From: Dehalococcoidia bacterium
GTDB taxonomy: Bacteria; Chloroflexota; Dehalococcoidia; UBA3495
Length of the DNA stretch: 45,506 nt
Reading direction: 5' to 3'
Assembly: GCA_028822675.1 (NCBI GenBank)
Contig: JAPKDE010000002.1
Coordinates: forward strand, 1 to 45,506
This document shows positions 15,645-23,208 of the stretch, one piece after another. The first letter of the stretch is position 1; the number at the start of each line of letters is the position of its first letter. The notes beneath the pieces were generated by a model. The model was not told the DNA's origin. It saw nothing but the letters and a program-made list of their open reading frames with translations, and ran no database searches. The position numbers and the translations under genes are program-made.

Positions 15645-17909
15645 ATGACTACAGGCACAGAATTACTGGAAGGACTCAACCCCGCGCAGAAAGAGGCCGT
15701 CGAAACCGTCGATGGCCCACTGCTCATCGTAGCTGGACCCGGCAGCGGCAAAACCCGGGTGATTACCCACCGCATCGCCTACCTGGTCCGAGAATACGGC
15801 ATCAACCCCTACAACATCTTGGCCATGACCTTTACCAACAAGGCGGCCAAAGAGATGCGAGAACGGCTGGAGCGGCTGGTCGGCTCCCGCAGCGACGCCA
15901 TGACCGTGGGCACGTTCCACTCGTTCTGCGCCAAGCTGCTGCGCTGGGACGGCCAGGTCCTCGGATTGGAATCCAACTACTCCATCTACGACGCTGATGA
16001 CCAGCTCAAAATTCTCAAGGAATCCATGGAACTGGCCGATGTGGACCCCAAGAAGTTCGCTCCCCGCGCCGTGCTTGGGACCATCTCCAAAGCCAAAAAC
16101 ATGCTCTGGGACTCCCAGGCCTTCGCCAAGAACGTTGACCTAGACAACTACTTTGAAGAGACCTGCTCTAGGGTCTACAAGCACTACGAAGAAGCCCTCA
16201 CCCGCAACAACTCCCTGGACTTTGACGACCTTCTAATGAAGTCGGTCCAGCTGCTGAGCGACTTTCCTGAGGTTAGAAAAAAGTACCAGAACCGCTACCA
16301 GTACATCATGGTGGACGAGTTCCAAGACACGAACATTGCCCAGTACCAACTGGCCAAGTTCCTAGGCGAGGTCCACCACAACATCTGCGTGGTCGGCGAC
16401 CCAGACCAGTCTATCTACTCCTGGCGCAGCGCGGACATCCGCAACATCCTGAGCTTTCAACAGGATCACGCCAACTCCAAGACCATCACCCTGGACCAAA
16501 ATTACCGGTCCACTTCCACCATCCTGGACGCCGCCAAGAATCTGATCTCTATTAACGGCCAGCGCATCCAGAAGGACCTGTTCACCGACAACTCCAAGGG
16601 CGAAAAGGTACAGGTGCGCGAGGCCTACGACGAGGCTGAAGAGGCGGCGTTTGTGGTCTCAGAGTCGGCCCGCCTGGTTCGCGAAGACGGGTTCAAGCCC
16701 GGCGAATGCGCCATCATGTATCGGGTCAACGCCCAGTCCCGCGCCTTAGAAGAAGCCTGCCTACATCGGGGCACCAAGTACCGGCTGGTGGGCGGCATCC
16801 GTTTCTACAAACGGCGCGAGGTCAAAGATCTGATGGCCTACCTGCACATGGTCCACAACCCCAACGACGACATTAACCTGGGCCGGGTGATCAACATCCC
16901 GCCCCGGGGCATCGGCGCCAAGTCCATGCAGGTGCTGGCCGAGTACGCTAGGGTGAAGGGTTACGGCCTGTTTGAGGCCATGCAGGACATCGCAGCGGCC
17001 CGGCTGGGTAGCGAACCTTGCCCAGTGGGCGTCACCGCCCGAGCAGCAACGTCCTTTGCCGACTTTGCAGTCACCATGGAAAAGCTCATTGAACAGAGTC
17101 AGACCCTACCCGTGGTGGACCTGCTTGACCGGGTGCTGGAAGATACCAGGTTCAAGTACTACATCCAGGAGAGCGATGACAGCCCCCAGGAGCGCTGGGA
17201 GAACATCCTGGAACTCCGCAACATGGCCCAGGAGTTCAACGCCGAGGCACCGCCGGACGGTCTGGCCACGCTGCTAGAACGACTGTCCCTGGTGGCTGAC
17301 GTGGACAACTACGAGGACGAAGAAGACTCCATCACTTTGATCACCCTGCACCAGGCCAAGGGCCTCGAGTTCCCGGTGGTGTTCATCGTTGGTATGGAAG
17401 AAGGGATACTGCCCCACAGTCGGTCCCTGGACTCTGAAGATCAGATGGAAGAGGAGCGCCGCCTCTGCTACGTGGGCATGACCCGCGCCGAGAAACGCCT
17501 CTACCTGACACGCGCCTTCCACAGGACCGTGTATGGCAGCTCCATGGCCGGCCTCGCCTCTCGGTTCCTGCGCGACATCCCACCCGAGTTGATTACCTCC
17601 GGCACCGGCACCGGCGCCGGCACTATCGAACGCGGCACTGGCAACAAGGCCGACGGCGGCTTTGCGCCCAAGCGTCCATCTTGGAACGCCTGGCAGGCAC
17701 CGACGCCGATCGTAAATCGAGACCACCCGGTGACAGAACGTCCAACCCTGGCGCTGGGAGATTCGGTACGTCACTCGTCGTTTGGCGAGGGTGTAGTGAC
17801 CAGCTTGGAAATCACCGCCGCCGACACCGAGGTCACCATTCAATTCGCCGGCGGAGTGGGTGTAAAACGCCTGCTGCTGAGCTTCGCCCCACTAGAGAAG
17901 GTAAGCTAG
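15645..17909 (+). CDS. pcrA: UvrD/PcrA-type superfamily 1 DNA helicase
   Basis: A 754-residue 3'-5' DNA helicase that unwinds DNA during repair and replication restart. The SF1 motifs appear in order: the Q-like LNPAQKEAV, Walker A GPGSGKT (31-37), FTNKAAKEM, Walker B VDEFQDTN, DQSIYSWR, QNYRST, the ATP-coupled TLHQAKGLEFPVVF, and YVGMTRAEKRLYL. The C-terminus ends with GDSVRHSSFGEGVV, the Tudor-like tail that binds RNA polymerase in PcrA/UvrD. I chose the ATG at 15645 because a promoter lies directly before it and because helicases begin near LNPAQ; the in-frame ATG at 15624 lies upstream of the -10 box. The length is normal and no inactivating change was seen. Confidence 0.95.
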   Translation: MTTGTELLEGLNPAQKEAVETVDGPLLIVAGPGSGKTRVITHRIAYLVREYGINPYNILAMTFTNKAAKEMRERLERLVGSRSDAMTVGTFHSFCAKLLRWDGQVLGLESNYSIYDADDQLKILKESMELADVDPKKFAPRAVLGTISKAKNMLWDSQAFAKNVDLDNYFEETCSRVYKHYEEALTRNNSLDFDDLLMKSVQLLSDFPEVRKKYQNRYQYIMVDEFQDTNIAQYQLAKFLGEVHHNICVVGDPDQSIYSWRSADIRNILSFQQDHANSKTITLDQNYRSTSTILDAAKNLISINGQRIQKDLFTDNSKGEKVQVREAYDEAEEAAFVVSESARLVREDGFKPGECAIMYRVNAQSRALEEACLHRGTKYRLVGGIRFYKRREVKDLMAYLHMVHNPNDDINLGRVINIPPRGIGAKSMQVLAEYARVKGYGLFEAMQDIAAARLGSEPCPVGVTARAATSFADFAVTMEKLIEQSQTLPVVDLLDRVLEDTRFKYYIQESDDSPQERWENILELRNMAQEFNAEAPPDGLATLLERLSLVADVDNYEDEEDSITLITLHQAKGLEFPVVFIVGMEEGILPHSRSLDSEDQMEEERRLCYVGMTRAEKRLYLTRAFHRTVYGSSMAGLASRFLRDIPPELITSGTGTGAGTIERGTGNKADGGFAPKRPSWNAWQAPTPIVNRDHPVTERPTLALGDSVRHSSFGEGVVTSLEITAADTEVTIQFAGGVGVKRLLLSFAPLEKVS

Positions 17910-17936
17910 ACCCTCCAGCCATTGCGTAAGGCCTTC

Positions 17937-18085
17937 GTAGGCGTGGGTTTTCAACCCACCATGTCACTTATATATGCCGGTCAGCGAACGGAAACAATTA
18001 ACGGCCAACCTCACTCCCTCAGAAATCGGAAGCGGTCACGGGCATCGTTGATGACCAGCAGGGCAGGTTAAAAACCCACGCCTAC
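17937..18085. repeat. 149-bp element bounded by 20-bp near-perfect inverted repeats
   Basis: The left arm (17937-17956, GTAGGCGTGGGTTTTCAACC) and the right arm (18066-18085) are reverse complements apart from one base. The interior of about 110 bases shows no gene. The size and terminal repeats fit a MITE-like non-autonomous element or a large hairpin; no target duplication was identified. It lies between the helicase and the WTDGLP protein gene. Confidence 0.5.
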
Positions 18086-18138
18086 ATAACTGACATGATT
18101 CACGGTTGACCAACCGTAGATTGGAGAATTAAATCCAT

Positions 18139-19200
18139 ATGGCCAACGAACTGCAGTCCAGTCGAGTTCAAATAGCCGATTCACACCGCGCGATACAAGA
18201 CTACTGTTGGGAGCAGGGTTGGACCGATGGCCTCCCGGTTGTCCCACCCACCGAGCCATTGGTGCGGGAGATGCTCTCCGGATACGGCGGTGAGCCGTCC
18301 GACTCGCTGGGCCGCATTCAACCTGGCAACTCCAACGTTACGCTAGAGAAACTGGCCGTGAATGCCGTCATGGCCGGCTGTCTGCCCGAGCACTTCCCCG
18401 TGGTGGTCGCGGCGTTAAAAGCGGCGCTGCGAGACGAGTTCAACCTGGCGGGTAACGCGGTGACCACCGGCGGCGCGGGCCAGGTGCTAATCGTCAACGG
18501 CCCCATCGCCAAAGAGTTGGGAATCAACGGCGATGCTGCCTGTTTCGGCCCCGGCTTCAGGGCCAACGCCGCCATCGGCCGGGCGCTGCGGCTGGCCGTC
18601 CGCAACCTGGGCGGGCTGATACCGGGCGACATGGACAAGGCTACGCTGTCATCGCCCTTCCGCTACAGCTTCTGTTTCAGCGAGAACGAAGAACTCAGCC
18701 CGTGGGAGCCTCGGCACGTGGAATTGGGCTACGACCCAACCGCCAGCACGGTGACCATCGCCGCTATCTTGGGCGTCTACAACGTCATGGAAAGCACTGT
18801 TGGCACCGGGACTGCGGTGCTGCGGACACTGGCCGCCAACATGCGCGGCGTGGGCATCCCCGGCTACTACCACCTGGGCACCCGCTCGCAGATAGTGCTG
18901 GTGCTCTGCCCGGAGCACGCCGACGAGATTGCAAAGTCGGGCTTCTCGAAGGCCGACGTCCGTGAGTACATCTACGCCAACGCCCGCATGCCCATCCACC
19001 AGCTAAAAGACCTAGCCCACTACGGCAACCGAGTCTGGCCCAACTGGATCGACCAAACCAACCCTGACACCCTAGTCCCCATAACCTCCGCCGCCGACGA
19101 CATAGTGGTGGTTGTTGCGGGAGGTGGTGGCAGGCATTCTGCCTGGATGTCCGGCTGGGTTACTAGGGTTTGCACGGAAGAGGTTTTGCGACTGGGGTAG
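18139..19200 (+). CDS. conserved protein of unknown function with a WTDGLPVVPPT motif
   Basis: A 353-residue soluble protein. The N-terminal motif WTDGLPVVPPT (28-38) is striking. It is followed by VNAVMAGCLPEHFPVVVAAL, glycine-rich GNAVTTGGAGQVLIVNGP, and a C-terminal VVVVAGGGGRHSAW near the end. I recall such proteins alongside UGSC-type thiol/selenoprotein genes in environmental bacteria, but cannot confirm it here and see no UGSC gene nearby. The many glycines and the repeated beta-strand-like hydrophobic runs suggest a Rossmann-like or nucleotide/metabolite-binding fold. The ATG is preceded by GGAG at a rather long distance (12 bases). It stands alone between the inverted-repeat element and a gene-free stretch. 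Confidence 0.7.
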   Translation: MANELQSSRVQIADSHRAIQDYCWEQGWTDGLPVVPPTEPLVREMLSGYGGEPSDSLGRIQPGNSNVTLEKLAVNAVMAGCLPEHFPVVVAALKAALRDEFNLAGNAVTTGGAGQVLIVNGPIAKELGINGDAACFGPGFRANAAIGRALRLAVRNLGGLIPGDMDKATLSSPFRYSFCFSENEELSPWEPRHVELGYDPTASTVTIAAILGVYNVMESTVGTGTAVLRTLAANMRGVGIPGYYHLGTRSQIVLVLCPEHADEIAKSGFSKADVREYIYANARMPIHQLKDLAHYGNRVWPNWIDQTNPDTLVPITSAADDIVVVVAGGGGRHSAWMSGWVTRVCTEEVLRLG

Positions 19201-19639
19201 GGGGAGGGGAAAGCCACGACCAGTTTCTCGGTTAAACGGCGGTGTAAAGGAAAAAATTAAGGGGAGTTCCGGGCTAGGAGTAGGGCATCATTCCGGGTAT
19301 CAGCGGCAGGTAATTTTTCGATTATCGCTCGTCGTTCTGACATTACCTTGTTTCGGCACGGTATGACACTCGGTTATTTTCATGCTGAAACGAAGATTCA
19401 CGGCTAGCATCTAACATTTTAGCGGCCTGATAATAATCATGATTCCACAGTTTGTTCAAGGTCTATAGTCTTGCCGACCGTGCCTAGAATGTCTATAATT
19501 TAATCTTGGGAGTTGACAATCATCGTTCATCGTTCGCATGTTTAATCTGACCAGCGTGAAACTAGTTCGACCTTTCTTCCCGTACCGGTAAGGTAAAAGC
19601 ATATGAGCATATGTTAGGGAGACCGAACCTAGCCCGTAA
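19201..19639. other. gene-free stretch
   Basis: About 440 bases with no supportable gene, terminator or RNA. Base composition shifts to visibly more A and T than in the preceding gene, marking the left side of the HEPN-containing segment. The short direct repeat CATATGAGCATATG is at about 19600. Confidence 0.4.
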
Positions 19640-20262
19640 CACTGCCAGGACTTTAGTGTCAGTTTCCATCTGACACTACCCGAAGGTATATCATCTGCGG
19701 CAATTGAAGGTTCATCCAATCTCAAAGACAGCTCTGGAAATGCTATCGCCTTCTACGGCAAAAGCTACCTATACGGTCATAAGGCCTACGTTGTTGAAGG
19801 TGTCATCCGCCAAATTTAAGGCAACGATTATTACATCAATTTCATGATTTCCCAAGAGGATCGTGCGAAGCCTCCGCCAGAAATTGAAACTCCCCACCGA
19901 CTTTTAGAGATTTTAACAAGCGCTTCATCTCTCAACTCCATTGAGGTCACTCTGACCGCCACCTACAGCTACGCATCAACCGACCCAAGATGGCGTTGCC
20001 CATCACAATGGACGAGGCCGTGGAACTCAACAACGGACGTTCTTTCACCCATATTGACGGAGTTAGATTCAGTAGCTATGCAAATGATGTTGTCAAAGAC
20101 TCCATTGAGGTAAAACTTGAGGGGGAAGCGGATATCCTCCATAACATAGTTCTGAAGCAAAGAAAGGCTATCGATAGAAATTTGATTCGCTCACTTTTTA
20201 GGGAAGGGTCGAAGATGTCGTTGAAGCTAGTGTCGAAACAAGAGGACACATCCAATGGCTAA
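19640..20262 (+). pseudogene. decayed gene upstream of the HEPN-like pair (unknown family)
   Basis: Direct translation from 19640 gives a protein-like stretch (FSVSFHLTLPEGISSAAIEG, then NAIAFYGKSYLYGHKAYVVE). It is broken by TAA at 19817-19819 and continues in the same frame through GNDYYINFMISQEDRAKPPP to about 19985. There the coding signal shifts frame into MALPITMDEAVELNNG and runs to TAA at 20260-20262. No start codon was found at the beginning. The stop overlaps the ATG of the next gene (ATGGCTAA), so the original gene was translationally coupled to it. The downstream 90 residues (from 19990) might still be made as a separate small protein. No family was recognised. Confidence 0.5.
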
Positions 20263-20794
20263 CAGCAGCAAAACTTCAGTCGTCGAGATTGATGGAGCTA
20301 CAATCAGCACTTGGGGGCCTGGCCACGACCATTGGCACCAAGCAATATCTGATCGATACCTACTAGTAGAAATAAAAACTCCACGCGCCGTTGTGGTTCA
20401 TTCTGGGAAAGGCACTCAGTATCTAATTAAGCTACACGGGGTGTTATCGAATGCCGTGTCAGACTTGGCCATTTCCCGCGGTGTTGCAAGTGACCGAATT
20501 ACAACGGTCAACCAAGCGACGGATAAATACATCGATCTCATGAAAAAAATTCCAGAAGTCATAGAAGTTCACCTCGCCGACGATGAGGAAGGGCAATCAC
20601 TATGGACTGTCATTTCTGCGACGCCTTTTGAGAACGAACCCAGGGACCGGGTTTTCAGCGCTCAAATAGAGATTATGCGAATGATGGACAAACCTCTCTT
20701 AGAATTTCATTTGACGAATATTCAAGAAATGCCAGGTGGTTCCATCAATGGTGGTGTCCAATCGATTGGCACCGTCTTGTGGAGCGCGTATTAA
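20255..20794 (+). CDS. unknown protein, first gene of a two-gene HEPN-like module
   Basis: A 179-residue intact protein without membrane segments. The N-terminal half is beta-rich (YLLVEIKTPRAVVVHSG, YLIKLHGVLSNAVS). The C-terminal half (LWTVISATPFENEPRDRVF, then AQIEIMRMMDKPLLEFHL) follows a pattern I associate with small uncharacterised domains of the type LWxxI..RxxVYxAExxIM..F. The ATG overlaps the preceding stop, and the gene's own TAA is followed directly by the next start codon, so it is tightly coupled to the HEPN-like gene. The base composition is more AT-rich than in flanking genes. A toxin-antitoxin or defence role is inferred only from this coupling. Confidence 0.55.
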   Translation: MANSSKTSVVEIDGATISTWGPGHDHWHQAISDRYLLVEIKTPRAVVVHSGKGTQYLIKLHGVLSNAVSDLAISRGVASDRITTVNQATDKYIDLMKKIPEVIEVHLADDEEGQSLWTVISATPFENEPRDRVFSAQIEIMRMMDKPLLEFHLTNIQEMPGGSINGGVQSIGTVLWSAY

Positions 20795-21181
20795 TTGACC
20801 ACAACGGTAGCGAAGAATGTTTCTCAAGCCGAGAAAAATGAATCGTTCTCGCGCGCTATTGCTGTGCCGAAGACTCTACCTGAACGGTGTACAGATTGGG
20901 AAGTAATCAGTCTCTTTTATTCTGCTCTCCACTATGTCGACGCTTTCTTGGTTTCCGTTCATGGAGTTCCAGCGGGTAGTCACAAACACAGAAACTTCTT
21001 TGTGGTGACTACACCCGACTTTAATACCATCGCTATTCGTTACAAGGATCTCTACCAACGAAGCAGGGAAGCTCGTTACGATCTTGTCCCGATGGCACCT
21101 GAATTCGTGGATAAACTTGAACTCGAAGCATTCAGACCAATTAGGGCTCATATGAGGGATTTGCTGAATTTGCCTGGATAA
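20795..21181 (+). CDS. HEPN-like all-helical protein, possible RNase/toxin partner
   Basis: A 128-residue helical protein. The segment WEVISLFYSALHYVDAFL, then GSHKHRNFFVV, then IRYKDLYQRSREARYDL has the layout of HEPN domains: an aromatic helix with ALHY, a conserved His/Arg turn, and a late YxxLYxxSxxARYD helix. The canonical R-x4-6-H catalytic pair is not clearly present; SREARYD occupies the corresponding place, as in several HEPN-like families, so nuclease activity is uncertain. The start is TTG, immediately after the TAA of the upstream gene with no gap, implying reinitiation. HEPN proteins often pair with an antitoxin or nucleotidyltransferase; the upstream gene would be that partner. 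Confidence 0.55.
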   Translation: MTTTVAKNVSQAEKNESFSRAIAVPKTLPERCTDWEVISLFYSALHYVDAFLVSVHGVPAGSHKHRNFFVVTTPDFNTIAIRYKDLYQRSREARYDLVPMAPEFVDKLELEAFRPIRAHMRDLLNLPG

Positions 21182-21550
21182 TGCTACACCGTCTGGTTCG
21201 CATGAATTATCCTGTCGACCCACCAGGCAACCAAACCCAACGTACAATCGCCACAACTCTCCAATTGGGCAATTTTGTTCGGACGGCCTGTTCTGCTTCC
21301 CTAGCTAACAACATGTCCGTCCCGCGTCTTTTAACCCGTGGGCAGTCTTGAATTGAACCGCGACACGCTTATATGTTCAGACTGGCAGACCGACCTGAAC
21401 ACACTATTCCCTGTTGCACCACTGCCGATAAGTTCACAATAGTATCCGGAGATTTAATCCCCAAAGTTGACACCACCCGCCCCAATCCTTGATGATACCC
21501 ACGCTCTTTCCGAGCGCAAATAATCCGTCACTATAGAGGAGGCGCCTGCC
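21182..21550 (+). other. gene-free stretch upstream of the alcohol dehydrogenase
   Basis: About 370 bases without a convincing gene or terminator hairpin. It ends in the strong ribosome binding site GAGGAGG of the dehydrogenase gene, so its right end must contain that gene's promoter; no clear -35/-10 pair stood out. Confidence 0.4.
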
Positions 21551-22645
21551 ATGGTTAAGGCCGCCGTGTTGTACGAACAGAAGAGTCCGATGGTTATCGA
21601 AGATGTGGAGTTGGACGACCCGAAAGCCGGGGAGGTGCTGGTTAAGATCGGCGCCGCCGGCATCTGCCGCAGCGACCGCCATTACATGCACGGCGACGCC
21701 CCCACTCTGCTTCCAGTAGTCCTCGGACACGAGGGCGCAGGCACGGTCGAGGCCGTTGGCCCTGGTGTAACGTCGGTTCGACCCGGACAGCAGGTTATCC
21801 TATCCTTTGTTTCATCCTGCGGACGCTGTAAAAGCTGCCTCACCGGTAGCGCCCATCTTTGCGACACCCACGCTGCCGCCGGCGCGTTCATGTTCGACGG
21901 CACAACCCGCCTCCACAAGGGCGACACCCGCATCCACCACTTTGGCAAGACCGCCTGCTTCGCCGAGTACAGCGTGATGCCCGAAGCCGCAGTGGTCCCC
22001 ATCGAGACACCCATCGGCATGGACATCGCCGCCATGATCGGCTGCTGCGTCCCCACCGGGGTCGGCGCAGTCATCTCCAGCGCCAAAGTTCCGCCCGGTA
22101 GCACCGTGGCCGTCATCGGCTGCGGCGGCGTAGGCCTGAACGTGGTCATGGGTGCAGCCCTGGTCAACGCCTCCAAGATCATCGCCGTGGACATCCGCGA
22201 ATCTCAACTCGAGTTCGCCATGAAATTCGGCGCCACTCACACGGTAAACGCCTCGGACAAGGACCCGGTGGCCCAGGTTAGGGAGTTGACCGACGGCAAG
22301 GGCGTCGACTACGCCTTTGAGGTCTTCGGCTCAGCCGATACCACCAAGGCTGCTTACGACATGACCGGCAAGAGCGGCACGGTCACCATTGTCGGCATCG
22401 CTCCGGTGGGCGCCGAGGCCGGTATAAATGCGATGGACATGGTTCGGAACGAGAAGACCATGCGCGGCACCTACTATGGCTCTACCCAGGCTGCAATTGA
22501 TATGCCGAAGCTAGTGGACATGTACGTGTCCAAGAAGTTGAACCTGGACGACTTGGTGGTTCGCCACTATTCCCTGGACAAGATCAACGAGGCCTACGAC
22601 GACATGGACAAAGGCGAGGTAGGCCGCGGCATAGTAATGTTCTAG
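21551..22645 (+). CDS. zinc-dependent alcohol dehydrogenase (MDR family)
   Basis: A 364-residue medium-chain dehydrogenase that oxidises an alcohol (or reduces the aldehyde) with a nicotinamide cofactor. Catalytic zinc ligands are seen at C39 (GICRSDRHY) and H60-E61 (LGHEGAG). Structural zinc cysteines are at C90, C93, C96 and C104. The Rossmann motif VIGCGGVGLN follows. The structural-zinc loop and overall form resemble class III and NDMA-type alcohol dehydrogenases. GAGGAGG lies about 8 bases before the ATG. It is a single-gene unit ended by a clear terminator (22691-22720). The substrate cannot be deduced. Confidence 0.92.
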   Translation: MVKAAVLYEQKSPMVIEDVELDDPKAGEVLVKIGAAGICRSDRHYMHGDAPTLLPVVLGHEGAGTVEAVGPGVTSVRPGQQVILSFVSSCGRCKSCLTGSAHLCDTHAAAGAFMFDGTTRLHKGDTRIHHFGKTACFAEYSVMPEAAVVPIETPIGMDIAAMIGCCVPTGVGAVISSAKVPPGSTVAVIGCGGVGLNVVMGAALVNASKIIAVDIRESQLEFAMKFGATHTVNASDKDPVAQVRELTDGKGVDYAFEVFGSADTTKAAYDMTGKSGTVTIVGIAPVGAEAGINAMDMVRNEKTMRGTYYGSTQAAIDMPKLVDMYVSKKLNLDDLVVRHYSLDKINEAYDDMDKGEVGRGIVMF

Positions 22646-22656
22646 CCAGCGCAGCT

Positions 22657-22797
22657 GGGTTTTCGGATGCTCTGAATTGGTTTTGCAGACAAAGCTCCCT
22701 TATCCAGGGGGCTTTGTTTTCTTGCGCCGGCACGGCCGGGTTTCGTGGATGCTCTAGTTTGGTTTTACAGGCAAAGCTCCTTTATCCAGGGGGCTTT
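22657..22797 (+). repeat. tandem duplication of a terminator-bearing segment
   Basis: Two diverged copies (22657-22715 and 22738-22797), about 81 bases apart, share GGATGCTCT, then TTGGTTTT, then the hairpin AAAGCTCC/GGGGGCTTT. The duplication gives the alcohol dehydrogenase two terminators in series. Confidence 0.6.
22691..22720 (+). terminator. Rho-independent terminator after the alcohol dehydrogenase gene
   Basis: AAAGCTCCC pairs with GGGGGCTTT across a short loop and is followed by GTTTTC. It lies 46 bases after the stop codon. Confidence 0.75.
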
Positions 22798-22798
22798 T
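22773..22798 (+). terminator. second, duplicated terminator
   Basis: AAAGCTCC pairs with GGGGGCTTTT, the second copy of the preceding terminator with a shorter T-run. Confidence 0.55.
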
Positions 22799-22843
22799 CG
22801 CGGCGTTTAGGTATCACTATCCAGACTACCCATTCCTCCCATC

Positions 22844-22975
22844 TGTCATCCTGAGCAAAGCCGAAGGATCTGCCGTACCTCGCCGTGACAAACACGCCGC
22901 TGCCGCCACCAAGCCACGGCTTCCATGCCAGCTTGGCAGATTCTCCCCCCGCCTCCTGGCGGACTCAGAATGACA
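22844..22975. mobile_element. MITE-like repeat, copy A (132 bp)
   Basis: It begins TGTCATCCTGAG and ends CTCAGAATGACA, which are near-perfect terminal inverted repeats. Its interior (CGAAGGATCTGCC, CTTGGCAGATTC) is itself partly palindromic. It carries no gene. Copy B (23070-23201) has the same length and clear identity over its whole length. Confidence 0.75.
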
Positions 22976-23069
22976 GGTCTAAGGGCAGGACGGCTTTGTA
23001 CGTCTTTGTTCGGCTTTGCTAGTCATTTAAGCGTCTACCCATTGATTCACGCAATGCACCCCGCCCATC

Positions 23070-23201
23070 TGTCATCCTGAGCGAAGCCGAAGGATTTGCC
23101 ATACCTCGCCGTGACAAACACGACGCTGCCGCCACCGAGCCACATCTTCCATGCCAGCTTGCCAGATTCTTCCCCTGCCTCTCGGCGGACTCAGAATGAC
23201 C
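23070..23201. mobile_element. MITE-like repeat, copy B (132 bp)
   Basis: Same ends and length as copy A, in the same orientation, 94 bases downstream. The last base of the right end differs (GACC instead of GACA). The element ends 7 bases before the first codon of the truncated ATPase, so its insertion or an associated deletion may have removed the gene's 5' part. Confidence 0.75.
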
Positions 23202-23208
23202 GGTCAGG

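Noticed and set aside
19456..19725. 89-codon open frame on the minus strand
   Set aside because: No ribosome binding site or motif, and the plus strand there shows a better protein-like reading from 19640.
22844..23201. CRISPR-like array from the repeated units
   Set aside because: Only two 132-base units with inverted ends, no short repeats with unique spacers and no cas genes.
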